Counted from the first letter of the stretch, positions 33,111-41,785 are shown. The stretch: DNA of 64,000 nt from Chryseobacterium oranimense (GCF_900129755.1 NZ_FQWT01000001.1:1321860-1385859), one strand, 5' to 3'. Notes: generated by a model not told the origin, from the sequence alone. Numbers and translations are program-made.

Positions 33111-34454
33111 CTATTTAACTCTGTTTGAAACAAATGATTTTATCCCGATAGAACGGCTCCAGATATCATTGTTGGGAACGTTGGTCCCATACATAAAATC
33201 TACGACAAAACTATCCTCAGGAAGATGCAGTTCGGTAAGAAATCTGGTCTGTATGCCCTGGTCTACGGATGTGCTGCTGGGTACATTCAGCCCGATGTTG
33301 ATAAGCTCTGCTTCTATTTCACCGGCCGACTTCTGCAATACATCATGGTGGTACATTCCGAAGTTAGCTGAAATATGGGTATAGTCTGCAAAACCGGCAT
33401 AATCATAATGAGGTTTCAGAGCCGGTAAAAAGCTTTTGACATACGCTGTGAGATCTGCCTCAAAATCTGCCAGAAAAGGATCATCCACAATCTCAAGTCC
33501 GGAATTGGCAAGATCTGTACTGAAAATTCCCGGCGTTGCATTATTGGTTTCAGTCAGCATGATTCTTCCGTATACAAACGGCAACGTATTCAGGACCAGT
33601 TCCCTGGAAACATAAGCCTGGGACAGTACAAGTCCTTTTTCTACCTGAAAATCTGAAAGCAGAGCGTCCCATATTTTGTTTCCTTCAGCGTCCGTTTTTG
33701 TATTTCTTACGTCTGAAACATAATTCTGTAAATCATCTGCATTAATAAAATCTGTAGAAACATATACAGACTGAGGTGCCTGCAAGTACCCACCCCCCAC
33801 ATCAGCATGGGCTCCCGGAACAAAGATTTCTTTCCATATGGCTCCTCCCGTTTCTGTTTGGGTATCCTGCATATTCTTTGAGTTTTCAAAAAAACCGGTG
33901 AGCGGGAAAAAGAACCGGCATTCATTCACGGCACATATATGAAGGGCATTTTCTACCTGCTGAGGCAGAGCCATATCATAGGTATTGAAAGGCTTTGATT
34001 CAACGGTATCGAAAACACCCAGAAACTTTATGGTAACATTTGCTGTGGGATAATTCGTGACAAGCTGGTTGCAAAATTCTCTTGCCAGCATACTTCCCCT
34101 GCTGAATCCGTAGATATAAAAATGATAATCAGTATTTTTATCAGTCACCAGATTTTCTACGAAAGCATTGGCTTTCTGAAGTTTGTCATCGGAAGAATAT
34201 CCCTGGGAATCCGGAGGATTTACGCAGGTAGCCATAGCAAAATTGCTGTCTTCACTGCCTGTGACTGTTCCTATTCCTTCGATATATATTTTATGGTTCC
34301 CGTTGAATATATTAAACAGTTTGTAAACATTCGTCGGGGCTCCTTTATAGCTCTCATTATTGGCGGGCGGCCTGGTTGCCGAACCTGCATTGATTCCGTT
34401 ATTTCCGGTTCCGTCAAAAAAAATCCCGACAGGTAATAGGGTATCATTTTCCAT
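33111..34454 (-). CDS. DUF2235 / Tle1-like alpha-beta hydrolase (putative phospholipase)
   Basis: A 447-residue protein of the DUF2235 fold. It opens LPVGIFFDGTGNN, the family signature, and has the nucleophile elbow YGFSRGS with Ser118. GVFDTVES (Asp149) and PGAHADVGGGY (His216) complete the likely triad. DUF2235 enzymes include type VI secretion lipase effectors of the Tle1 class. No signal peptide, VgrG, PAAR or immunity gene is visible here, so delivery and toxicity are unproven. It could also be an intracellular lipase. It sits alone and upstream of the signalling operon's 3' end. Confidence 0.85.
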   Translation of the reverse strand: MENDTLLPVGIFFDGTGNNGINAGSATRPPANNESYKGAPTNVYKLFNIFNGNHKIYIEGIGTVTGSEDSNFAMATCVNPPDSQGYSSDDKLQKANAFVENLVTDKNTDYHFYIYGFSRGSMLAREFCNQLVTNYPTANVTIKFLGVFDTVESKPFNTYDMALPQQVENALHICAVNECRFFFPLTGFFENSKNMQDTQTETGGAIWKEIFVPGAHADVGGGYLQAPQSVYVSTDFINADDLQNYVSDVRNTKTDAEGNKIWDALLSDFQVEKGLVLSQAYVSRELVLNTLPFVYGRIMLTETNNATPGIFSTDLANSGLEIVDDPFLADFEADLTAYVKSFLPALKPHYDYAGFADYTHISANFGMYHHDVLQKSAGEIEAELINIGLNVPSSTSVDQGIQTRFLTELHLPEDSFVVDFMYGTNVPNNDIWSRSIGIKSFVSNRVK

Positions 34455-34576
34455 CGCTGTGTTTTGCTTTAATTATTGAAAGTTTTTTGTAAAAGCTTCA
34501 TTTTGTGATTCTGCCATAAAAACTTATCTCCAAATTAACGGAAGAAGGAAAAGCAATACTAGCGTGAAAAATACCA

Positions 34577-34605
34577 AATAAAAAATTCCGTATTTCTACG
34601 GAATT
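34577..34605 (-). terminator. Terminator of the two-component operon
   Basis: Nine-base arms (34584-34592 and 34597-34605), TTTC loop and minus-strand T run; it overlaps the stop of the regulator by two bases. Confidence 0.75.
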
Positions 34606-35281
34606 ACATTTTATCAAGAGAATATATATTGTTTACTACGGCATAGATAACGATACCCACTGTATTTTTGGCACCTATTTTTTCCAGGATGCGCTGCCGA
34701 TGGCTTTCTACTGTTCTCGGACTGATGAATAGCTTTTCTCCGATCTCATTATTGGTATATTCCTGGCAGATCAGCTTCACCACGTCTTTTTCCCGTTCGG
34801 AAAGCTCGTCTTCCATTTCAAAAAGAGATTTCTTTTTTGCGGAGCTGTTCATGTAGGTAAAAAGCATCTGGTGATCTTCTGCCGTAAAGAAAACTCCATT
34901 TTTATACACCATGGTAATGGCTTCGATGAAGGTTTTCCTGTCCGAATTTTTAGGGAGAAAAGCAGAAACACCTAATTTTACCATATATCCCAGAATGGAG
35001 GTTTTATAATGGGAAGAAAGAATAATAATCCGGAGGTCAGGATATTTTTCTTTGAGTACTTCCACCAGCTCAAAACCGTTCATGGGCTGCATCTGTACAT
35101 CTACAAGGGCTATGTGTGGGAATTCATCTTCAGAAAGGGTTCCGAGCTTTTCAATAAAATCCGGGCCGTTGTTGGAGGTAAGACATACGGATATGTTTTT
35201 TTCGTTGGAAAGCAGCATTTTCACCCCTTCAAGGATCAGCTGTTCATCATCAATTAAGGCTATTTTTATTTGGGAGTTCAT
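34604..35281 (-). CDS. LuxR/NarL-type response regulator
   Basis: A 225-residue two-domain regulator. The receiver has LIDDEQLILEGVKMLL (acidic pocket) and ALVDVQMQPMNG with the phospho-accepting Asp. LSSH and LPKNSDR give the Thr/Ser and Lys positions. The C-terminal HTH is LSEREKDVVKLICQEYTNNE and FISPRTVESHRQRILEKIG. It is phosphorylated by the kinase encoded just upstream; the frames overlap by 32 bases. Targets are unknown. It belongs to the operon 37408-34604. Confidence 0.95.
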   Translation of the reverse strand: MNSQIKIALIDDEQLILEGVKMLLSNEKNISVCLTSNNGPDFIEKLGTLSEDEFPHIALVDVQMQPMNGFELVEVLKEKYPDLRIIILSSHYKTSILGYMVKLGVSAFLPKNSDRKTFIEAITMVYKNGVFFTAEDHQMLFTYMNSSAKKKSLFEMEDELSEREKDVVKLICQEYTNNEIGEKLFISPRTVESHRQRILEKIGAKNTVGIVIYAVVNNIYSLDKM

Positions 35282-36068
35282 GGTTTCTTGGAATTAAAAT
35301 AATTAGACGGCTTCCCTTATTCGGGGCACTTTTCCATTTATGTAAAGCATTCATGGATTTTATCCTGGATTCGATGTTTTTGATGCCCATTCCTTTTTTC
35401 ACGAGATCATAATCAAATCCCTGTCCGTTATCAGAAATAACAACAGCCATGTGCCGGGGATAATCTTTGATGTAAATCCAAAGGTCTGTAGCGGTGGAAT
35501 GTCTGATTACATTGGTTGTAAATTCCTGAATGATCCGGTACAGCTGCACTTCTACAAAGATATCTTTTTTCTCATATCCGGGCATGACCTTCATGGAAAT
35601 ACTGATCTTATGAGAAAGATTGGCAATAAGCTCTTCCACATAAAGAACAAAGCCCACAGACTCCAGGTTGACAGGATATAAGGAATGGGAAATGCTCCGG
35701 GCCGCATCAATTAATGAAGACATCTGGCTGTAAATATTCTTTTTAATGACTTCATCTCCCTGTGTATCGAGGTTGTTCAGCCACAGGGAAAGGATATTGA
35801 GCCGGTTCCCGATATCATCATGGATCATGACGGCTATTCTTTTTCTTTCTTCTTCCTGGGCTTTGATATTTTCGAGCACGAGGTTTTTCTGATGAAGAAC
35901 TTCGGCTTCATGCTGGGCATTTTTTTCTTTAATGATCCTGCTGATGAAGGATCTGTAAGCCAAGAGAATAAACGAAACTATAACGGTTATGGTAACAATT
36001 ATAAGGATCAGCAGGCTAATATTTAAGGTTACTTCTTTAATTTGATGAAGGTATATAAAAATGAACAA
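35250..36068 (-). CDS. Sensor histidine kinase (HisKA_3 / NarX-like)
   Basis: A 272-residue kinase with one N-terminal membrane segment (about residues 17-40). A coiled-coil precedes the H box RIAVMIHDDIGNRLNILSLW; the His is the phosphorylation site. The ATPase domain has FTTNVIRHS (N box) and VISDNGQGFDYDLVKKGMGI (G boxes). There is no periplasmic sensor domain, so sensing may come from the 207-residue membrane protein whose gene overlaps it by 40 bases. The only available start is a TTG at 36068; no ATG precedes the H box. That makes start choice uncertain. Confidence 0.9.
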   Translation of the reverse strand: MFIFIYLHQIKEVTLNISLLILIIVTITVIVSFILLAYRSFISRIIKEKNAQHEAEVLHQKNLVLENIKAQEEERKRIAVMIHDDIGNRLNILSLWLNNLDTQGDEVIKKNIYSQMSSLIDAARSISHSLYPVNLESVGFVLYVEELIANLSHKISISMKVMPGYEKKDIFVEVQLYRIIQEFTTNVIRHSTATDLWIYIKDYPRHMAVVISDNGQGFDYDLVKKGMGIKNIESRIKSMNALHKWKSAPNKGSRLIILIPRNHELPNKNSLN

Positions 36069-36652
36069 TATAAGATGCCTGACAGAATATTATTAGCACT
36101 GAGAATAATATAGTAATCATCTTCTGAAAGGTCCGCAATCTGGTGCTGAATAATAAAAATAAATACAGAAACCGAATAGTAGAAAAAGATACCGGCATCT
36201 GCAAAAAGAAAACGGTTCTGTGCAGAAACGCCCCTGATTTCCCGGATCAAAGTAAACCCAGAAAGGCAGACAATGATAATATTTGATATTACCTTTACAA
36301 TATCACTGTTGAACGGATAGTCAAACACATATTTAGATATCATAAATCCACATGCCAGCAACGCTGTAATTCCCAGAAAGTATTTTGAGAGGTTCAGTTT
36401 TCTGATAAATAAAGCGGTAACCAGAAAAAATTCGCCGGCAATGTATAAAGGGTAGAGAAACGAGGTATCATTCAGATTGAAAACATAAGGCAGAACCAGG
36501 TTCAGCAACTCAATAAAAAAAAGGAAAGCAATACAGTGAAAATATTGCTTTTCTTTATTATTCAGTATACGGTATTTTGCTGCTCCCAAAAGTATAACGG
36601 ACAGAAGCAGAGCATAATTCAGGAATAAAATGGCTTTGAAAAAATCTGTCAT
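36029..36652 (-). CDS. Polytopic membrane protein upstream of the histidine kinase
   Basis: A 207-residue protein with about seven hydrophobic segments: ILFLNYALLLSVILLGAA, FHCIAFLFFIELLNL, FLYPLYIAGEFFLVTALFI, YFLGITALLACGFMI, IISNIIIVCLSGFTL, FFYYSVSVFIFII and ILSGILYCSFLYTFI. It has no catalytic domain. It resembles small 7TM sensor-like proteins next to kinases in flavobacteria, but I cannot name a family. The kinase frame starts inside its 3' end, which indicates translational coupling. A signal-input role is inference. Confidence 0.8.
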   Translation of the reverse strand: MTDFFKAILFLNYALLLSVILLGAAKYRILNNKEKQYFHCIAFLFFIELLNLVLPYVFNLNDTSFLYPLYIAGEFFLVTALFIRKLNLSKYFLGITALLACGFMISKYVFDYPFNSDIVKVISNIIIVCLSGFTLIREIRGVSAQNRFLFADAGIFFYYSVSVFIFIIQHQIADLSEDDYYIILSANNILSGILYCSFLYTFIKLKK

Positions 36653-36670
36653 TCCTATTTATCCTGGTAT

Positions 36671-37408
36671 TTAAGATCCAAGTTCTGGGATACGGCATAC
36701 AGGCGGACATGGCTTCGCCCAGTCGTAGGTATTGGAAATAATGCTTTCGCTGTTTCCCTCTTGTAACATTTCATGGAAAGAGATAAAGATCAGTGTTACC
36801 AGCATTCTCTGATAAATATCGTTGTATCTGAGCCCAAAAGAGCACTTGATCCCGATCACTTCAGGATAAGGATGGGTAAGGTCCTGCATCGGAATATAGA
36901 ATCTTCTGAAAACTCTTTCTCCACCGAATTCGTTGCATTCACGGAAGAACCACTCCATTCCTTCATTTCTCCAGCGCTCAATAGCTTCTACTGCGATATC
37001 CTGGTCCAGAACCGGCTGTTCGGATACCGGGAAAGAGGTACTGGTATTATCATCCACTTTGGTAAGGTTGCCGGAAAGAACTGCATTTTTGGTTATGGAA
37101 AATTCTTTGGTTTCCTGTAATCTCAGATCATATTTAAGCGGACACAGAACAGTGTACTGGTATTCGGTAATACTTTTGTCAATATGCCCCTGTGAATCCA
37201 AAGGAAGGAAAATTAAAACCACTGCACCGTTATATATGCCGACTTCTGCGCAGATGTCCACATATTTGTTTTGCTGCTTGATTTTATCAATCTGTTCTGA
37301 TGAAAGTTCGAAAATGTAGTTGGTGGGAATTAAATTGGCAATTTTGGAATAATCTGACAAGCATCTGCCCCATTCGGCAACGGCCAGTTTGTAATCGTTC
37401 TCGTTCAT
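36671..37408 (-). CDS. Hypothetical protein at the head of the signalling operon
   Basis: A 245-residue soluble protein, not recognised. It has no signal peptide or membrane segment. Features seen: an acidic/aromatic N-terminus (NDYKLAVAEWGRCLSDYSK), VDICAEVGIYNGAVVLIFLPLD, a central RWRNEGMEWFFRECNEFGGERVFRRFYIP, SFGLRYNDIYQRMLVTLIFISFHE and a C-terminus TYDWAKPCPPVCRIPELGS with a CxxxC pair. The stop is 18 bases before the membrane protein start, so it is probably part of the same mRNA. It may modify or sense a ligand for the kinase, but no function is assigned. Confidence 0.7.
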   Translation of the reverse strand: MNENDYKLAVAEWGRCLSDYSKIANLIPTNYIFELSSEQIDKIKQQNKYVDICAEVGIYNGAVVLIFLPLDSQGHIDKSITEYQYTVLCPLKYDLRLQETKEFSITKNAVLSGNLTKVDDNTSTSFPVSEQPVLDQDIAVEAIERWRNEGMEWFFRECNEFGGERVFRRFYIPMQDLTHPYPEVIGIKCSFGLRYNDIYQRMLVTLIFISFHEMLQEGNSESIISNTYDWAKPCPPVCRIPELGS

Positions 37409-37559
37409 AAGTTCATGGTTTATTTAGTTGCATAAAATTATACAAACTAAACATCCTGCACAAATAATCGCATCATAAATTTATTATTTGTAAGATTAAT
37501 TTAATCTTAGCGATCTAAAATTTTCCAGATTACAATGAGGTTTGGGACGAGCCGGCTGC

Positions 37560-38180
37560 TTAATAATTCCTCACTGTGACGTGATAACAACTCTGCTGCT
37601 TTTCTTTAATGTAATAAATCCTGCCGGCATTTGCATAATACTTTAAAACTTTCTCAAGTGCAGTTTCCATTTTCGGATTATACTTCAGCACATCATTAAA
37701 CCTGATATAAGAAATATCAAACGAGTTTCCGTAATTGTGGGAACTAATCCCCAGCGAAGCATTGGAATTGACTCTTCTGAGCCTGCACTGGTCCTCTAAT
37801 GTCCTTGTGATGGATGATACGGTAAAAGTATGGCCTTTGGTTTCCTTGCTGAATCTGGCTCCCATTTTTTCAAGAGTGGCTTTCGCTTTAGAGACCATGT
37901 AAGGTCTGCTGTAATCAAGCTTCTGGACACGATAGCCTTTCCCGCTCTTTTTTATTTTGTGAAATTTCCCGCCGGATATATATTTCTGTACTGTTTTGGA
38001 ATCTTTCAGCAATTTTACATTAAAGCTTTTGGAAGCATCCAGATGCGGTTTGTAGAGGGAGGTAGGCTCTACTTTAAGTACTGTTGCAAGATCATAGCAG
38101 GGGAATGCTTTTTTTGCTGCCTGCGAATAATAAAAGCTATACATGAAGGGCACAAAGGCTACACAAAAAAACTTTCTCAT
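37560..38180 (-). CDS. LAS-type peptidase-like exported protein (DUF5715-like)
   Basis: A 206-residue exported protein. Signal peptide residues 1-20 (YYSQA). A basic middle part (KFHKIKKSGKGYRVQKLDYSRPYM) leads to the catalytic-like domain: SSITRTLEDQCRLRRVNSNA, split, then SSHNYGNSFDISYI and a final CYHVTVRNY. The SxHxxGxxxD and later xHxxV pattern gives the zinc ligands of LAS (D-Ala-D-Ala carboxypeptidase-type) enzymes. It probably acts on peptidoglycan. It stands alone and is divergent from aqpZ. Confidence 0.8.
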   Translation of the reverse strand: MRKFFCVAFVPFMYSFYYSQAAKKAFPCYDLATVLKVEPTSLYKPHLDASKSFNVKLLKDSKTVQKYISGGKFHKIKKSGKGYRVQKLDYSRPYMVSKAKATLEKMGARFSKETKGHTFTVSSITRTLEDQCRLRRVNSNASLGISSHNYGNSFDISYIRFNDVLKYNPKMETALEKVLKYYANAGRIYYIKEKQQSCYHVTVRNY

Positions 38181-38364
38181 TAACCACTCTTTTAAATTAC
38201 TAATCGAAAGATAAACATTTATGAAACATCATTCAACTCACGAATAATGTCTTCTTAAAAAAAATCCCAACAAACATTAAACCAAATTAATAAATGTGCA
38301 ATACTATCTTAATGAATCTTAAAAGATTTTTAAATTTTATCTTTTAATTTTAAAATTTAAATTT

Positions 38365-38372
38365 TACATTTG
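38365..38372 (+). promoter_or_regulatory. -7 box for aqpZ
   Basis: TACATTTG fits TAnnTTTG. The start near 38377 excludes the in-frame ATG at 38375 and leaves about 19 bases before the chosen ATG at 38396. Confidence 0.55.
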
Positions 38373-38395
38373 AGATGCATTTAAATAATAAACAT

Positions 38396-39115
38396 ATGAT
38401 AAAAAAACTTTTTGCTGAATTTTTCGGCACATTTTGGCTTGTTTTCGGGGGTTGCGGAAGTGCAGTATTTGCTGCCGGAGTTCCCGACATCGGTATTGGC
38501 CTTTTAGGGGTTGCATTAGCCTTTGGTCTTACGGTTCTTACGATGGCATATGCTGTAGGCCATATTTCCGGCGGACATTTCAATCCGGCGGTTTCCTTCG
38601 GGCTTTTGGCAGGGGGCAGATTCTCCGCTAAAGATCTTATTCCTTACGTTGTGGCGCAATGCCTGGGAGCTCTTCTTGCAGCAGGATGCCTGTATGTTAT
38701 CCTTAGCGGTTCAGGTGCTGTAGATTTTTCCAAACCGGGAGCTTTTGCAACGAATTTCTACGGAGAGGCGGTCTATAATGGGAAAGCTTTCAGCATGGGA
38801 GCAGCATTCCTTGCAGAGTTTTTACTGACAGCTTTCTTCCTGATTGTTATTATGGGAGCTACAGACAAATGGGCTAACGGTAAATTTGCAGGTATTGCAA
38901 TCGGTTTAGCTCTTACCCTGATTCACCTTATTTCTATTCCTATCACCAATACTTCGGTAAACCCGGCAAGATCACTTTCACAGGCAGTCTTCACCGGTGG
39001 GCTTGCCATGTCTCAGCTTTGGCTGTTCTGGGCGGCGCCTATTTTAGGAGGAATTACAGGAGGTTTGATCTACAAGTTTTTACTTCAGAGAGATACTGCT
39101 GAAGTTACTGATTAA
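38396..39115 (+). CDS. aqpZ: Aquaporin Z family water channel
   Basis: A 239-residue inner-membrane channel with six helices and two half-helices. Both NPA boxes are present: HFNPAVSFG and [12 protein letters not shown]. The second has the Arg of the selectivity filter, and residues around SGGHFNPA fit an aquaporin rather than a glycerol facilitator. The frame allows an earlier ATG (38375), but it lies at or before the predicted transcription start, and [16 protein letters not shown] is the family start. A strong terminator follows. Water transport is inferred from family. Confidence 0.94.
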   Translation: MIKKLFAEFFGTFWLVFGGCGSAVFAAGVPDIGIGLLGVALAFGLTVLTMAYAVGHISGGHFNPAVSFGLLAGGRFSAKDLIPYVVAQCLGALLAAGCLYVILSGSGAVDFSKPGAFATNFYGEAVYNGKAFSMGAAFLAEFLLTAFFLIVIMGATDKWANGKFAGIAIGLALTLIHLISIPITNTSVNPARSLSQAVFTGGLAMSQLWLFWAAPILGGITGGLIYKFLLQRDTAEVTD

Positions 39116-39136
39116 TATTAATTTTGATATTTATAT

Positions 39137-39167
39137 AAAATCCTGTCAGGCGGCAGGATTTTTTTAT
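39137..39167 (+). terminator. Terminator of aqpZ
   Basis: AAAATCCTG/CAGGATTTT arms (39137-39162) with an eight-base loop and T run. Confidence 0.8.
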
Positions 39168-39226
39168 GGGCGAAAAATTATTTCTCTACCGAACTTACAT
39201 TGACAGGAACAGAATGCGAAAGTTTT

Positions 39227-39772
39227 TTATTTGTTTTTTTTGATCTCAAAAGGATTTTTAAAGATAAGTTCTTCGTGCTTTCCTTTGATCTCCAATTTAC
39301 GCTGCAACAGATTCAGGGCCATTTTGCGGATAAAAAGATCTTTGTCATTCAACTTCCAGTAGGAATCCTCATGGACTCTTTTAGGCTTACGGATAAGATA
39401 AAATTCGGTTTCCCAGGTATCTGCATTGTGGTAAAATTCTATAATTCCGCAATGTTCCGGAATTACAGCATGGTCTATCATGCCCATCGGAAGAAGAAAA
39501 CTGAAAGCATTGCACATATAGTCACCACATGAAATTTTATCATGTTTCAGGAATTTCTCCCCGGTATCTTTATTGAGGTATGCTTTTTTGAAATCGTTTT
39601 TAAAATCACTTTTTGAAAGCTTGATCTCAATTTCATGACTGAATCCATCAGCATCTATGAACAGCATATCCGCTTCCCAGTCGGCCTGGAAATAGTTCGT
39701 CAGCACAATTTCTTTTTCGAAATCACAGTGGGAATGAATATATGCGTGAACAAGTTCTTCTATTTTCAGCAT
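39227..39772 (-). CDS. PD-(D/E)XK-fold-like protein (MmcB/Mrr-like)
   Basis: A 181-residue protein with a core that resembles restriction-type nucleases: YFQADWEADMLFIDADG then FSHEIEIKLSKSDFKNDFKK. The acidic residues followed by E-I-K form a D...ExK pattern. It begins MLKIEELVHAYIHSHCDFEKEIV and ends in a basic tail KKNK. A DNA-repair or -degrading role is possible, but the fold call is by eye. It starts 30 bases after the LuxE-like gene and may be co-transcribed with it. Confidence 0.65.
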   Translation of the reverse strand: MLKIEELVHAYIHSHCDFEKEIVLTNYFQADWEADMLFIDADGFSHEIEIKLSKSDFKNDFKKAYLNKDTGEKFLKHDKISCGDYMCNAFSFLLPMGMIDHAVIPEHCGIIEFYHNADTWETEFYLIRKPKRVHEDSYWKLNDKDLFIRKMALNLLQRKLEIKGKHEELIFKNPFEIKKNK

Positions 39773-39802
39773 TAGAGGTAGTATTTATGTTGTCAGCTGC
39801 TA

Positions 39803-40786
39803 TTAAGAAACCAATAAACTACATCCGCGGATATCGGAATGATCTATCCTTCCCAATACCTGAAATTTATCTCCCGGAAGGGTTTTCCCTAAATCCTGTG
39901 TAGCAATAAAGCAGCACGAATGGATATTGGCAAGGTCTATAATATTAATTGCCCCGGTCCGTCCCTCCTTTTCATAGGAAAAAGGATCTTCTGCATTCCG
40001 AACCAGTATTTTCATCCAGTTTGGGGATTGATATTCGTTATTTCCCAGGGAATATGCCTGCGAAAGCAGTTCTGTCATTGAATATTCTGAATAAATCTTC
40101 TCAGTTTTAAAGCCATTCTGCAGGATTTTCAGCAACTCATCCTTGGTCATTTCTTCTTTTCTGCCTTTCATTCCACCGGTTTCGATAACGATCAGATTTT
40201 GAGATCCGGTAATTGAACGTCCCAGAGATTCAACGGAATCCAGGAAATCCAGTAAAGCAAAGGATACTCCGAAAAGAATGACCTTTTTGTCTTTTAAATC
40301 GTTCAAAAGCTGGAACAGCTCAGCATGGTTGTAAAGAAAATATCCGTTCTCAGGTTTTCCGGATTTTTTCATAAGATCATCTACCATGTAAATTAAAGAA
40401 GAATTCTGCTTCTCCAGGTAACTTGGCAGCAAACCCAGAAATACAAACTCTTCGGGCTTTCCTATAAATTGTTCAAAGCTTTTAGAGATGCTTTCTTCAT
40501 ACAGCCCGGGATCTGCAATAAAATGCTTTGAAAGATTCATCTGGGTAGTTCCTGAGCTATGAAAATACAGATCGGCTGTTGCATTTCTGTCTAAAATCTG
40601 ATGGTTTTTAAACATCTCGATGGGCAGAAAAGGAATTTTAGCCAAATCAGTCACCTCATCGGGGTTAATTTTCAGAAAATCCACAAACTTTCTATATACC
40701 TCAATATGGTCATATTGGTAACGAAAAGCTGCCAATGATGCCTCCAGAAAATCCTGTTCTGTCCGTATATCGAATATATTTTTCAA
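39803..40786 (-). CDS. LuxE-like acyl-protein synthetase family protein
   Basis: A 327-residue protein of the LuxE/PaaK (AMP-forming) type. Features: IPFLPIEMFKNHQIL, FHSSGTTQMNLSKHF (the nucleotide-binding SSGTT motif), VIETGGMKGRKEEM and YSEYSMTELLSQAYS. LuxE activates a fatty acid and loads it on a partner. No luxCDAB genes are present, so the acyl substrate and acceptor are unknown. Flavobacteria often carry an orphan copy annotated acyl transferase. Translation seems to start at TTG (40786); a stop lies two codons before it. Confidence 0.88.
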   Translation of the reverse strand: MKNIFDIRTEQDFLEASLAAFRYQYDHIEVYRKFVDFLKINPDEVTDLAKIPFLPIEMFKNHQILDRNATADLYFHSSGTTQMNLSKHFIADPGLYEESISKSFEQFIGKPEEFVFLGLLPSYLEKQNSSLIYMVDDLMKKSGKPENGYFLYNHAELFQLLNDLKDKKVILFGVSFALLDFLDSVESLGRSITGSQNLIVIETGGMKGRKEEMTKDELLKILQNGFKTEKIYSEYSMTELLSQAYSLGNNEYQSPNWMKILVRNAEDPFSYEKEGRTGAINIIDLANIHSCCFIATQDLGKTLPGDKFQVLGRIDHSDIRGCSLLVS

Positions 40787-40954
40787 TTTTTAAAGACTAT
40801 TTTTAAACTAATTAAATAACTGAAAAATAGCGAGTTATTTAAAAAATGTATTTTTTTAATATTTTTTTAATCAAAGAATTCTACTTTGGTAAAGTTCTTG
40901 TAATTACTTAACCGGAATATGGATTAAAAACAAGAGTGGACTTCGGTTCATTCG

Positions 40955-40981
40955 AAAATTACCCCGCTCAGGGGTAATTTT
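40955..40981 (-). terminator. Hairpin overlapping the lpxH stop
   Basis: Perfect 11-base arms (40955-40965 and 40971-40981). The hairpin includes the TGA stop (40968-40970), and the minus-strand T tail is short. Confidence 0.55.
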
Positions 40982-41759
40982 TTTTTGTCCCGTCTGCAAA
41001 AGTTTTCAGCTCGAAATCTTTTTCAAATACGCCATAGGTGAAGTAAGAGATCCAGTCGCCAAGGTTAATGTATTTTGCTTTCTGCTCCAGGTCCAGCACC
41101 ATCGGGAGATGGCGGTGCCCATAGATAAAGTAATCCAACTTCTCGGACTTCAGTTTCTCTTTTGAATAAATGATAAGAAACTCTTTATCTTCACCAAGGA
41201 ACGCTTTATCTTCTTCTCCGGAAATCATTTTATTTTTCTGGGAAAGATATAGAGCCACTTTCATGGCAATATCGGGATGAAGCCATTTGAAAAACCACTG
41301 TGCCACAGGATTTGTAAACAGCTTTTTCATTCTTTTATAACCCTTATCACCTGGTCCCAGACCGTCTCCGTGAGCGAGGAGAAACTGCTTCCCTCCCATC
41401 TCAAAATACTGTTTTTTGTAAAACACGGTACATCCTATTTCTTCTTCCAGGTAGTCTTTCATCCACAAATCATGGTTTCCTACAAAAAAATAAATATGGA
41501 TTCCCCTGTCTTTCAGTTCGGCGATTTTCCCGAGGACACGCACATATCCTTTAGGAATTACGTGTTTCCATTCGTGCCAGAAATCAAACAGATCACCCAT
41601 TAAAAACAAAACCTGTGCATCTTCCTTGATCTCGTCCATCCACCGGATGAATTTCTCTTCACGCATCTTACTTTCCTTAGGATTTGGAGCGCCAAAATGC
41701 TGGTCTGAAGCGAAATAGACTTTTTTTCCAGGTTCTAAATTAATGATCGTTTTTAACAC
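40968..41759 (-). CDS. lpxH: UDP-2,3-diacylglucosamine diphosphatase (LpxH-like)
   Basis: A 263-residue metallophosphoesterase that forms lipid X from UDP-2,3-diacylglucosamine in lipid A synthesis. Metal-site motifs are all present: SDQHFG, LFLMGDLFDFWHEW, FFVGNHDLWM, LLAHGDGL and YGHRHLPM. The insert between HGD and the C-terminus (KRMKKLFTNPVAQWFFKWLHPD) matches LpxH rather than LpxI or a general phosphatase. The start is a GTG at 41759; no ATG is in frame before SDQHFG. It begins 26 bases after queD, so the two are an operon. Confidence 0.9.
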   Translation of the reverse strand: MLKTIINLEPGKKVYFASDQHFGAPNPKESKMREEKFIRWMDEIKEDAQVLFLMGDLFDFWHEWKHVIPKGYVRVLGKIAELKDRGIHIYFFVGNHDLWMKDYLEEEIGCTVFYKKQYFEMGGKQFLLAHGDGLGPGDKGYKRMKKLFTNPVAQWFFKWLHPDIAMKVALYLSQKNKMISGEEDKAFLGEDKEFLIIYSKEKLKSEKLDYFIYGHRHLPMVLDLEQKAKYINLGDWISYFTYGVFEKDFELKTFADGTKKNYP

Positions 41760-41785
41760 CGGTCTGAGTTTTAATGTACATACTG

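Noticed and set aside
32965..33384. 139-residue plus-strand frame with a hydrophobic start
   Set aside because: It overlaps the end of the DUF2235 gene and crosses its terminator hairpin. Only the first 25 residues look membrane-like, and no -7 box precedes it.
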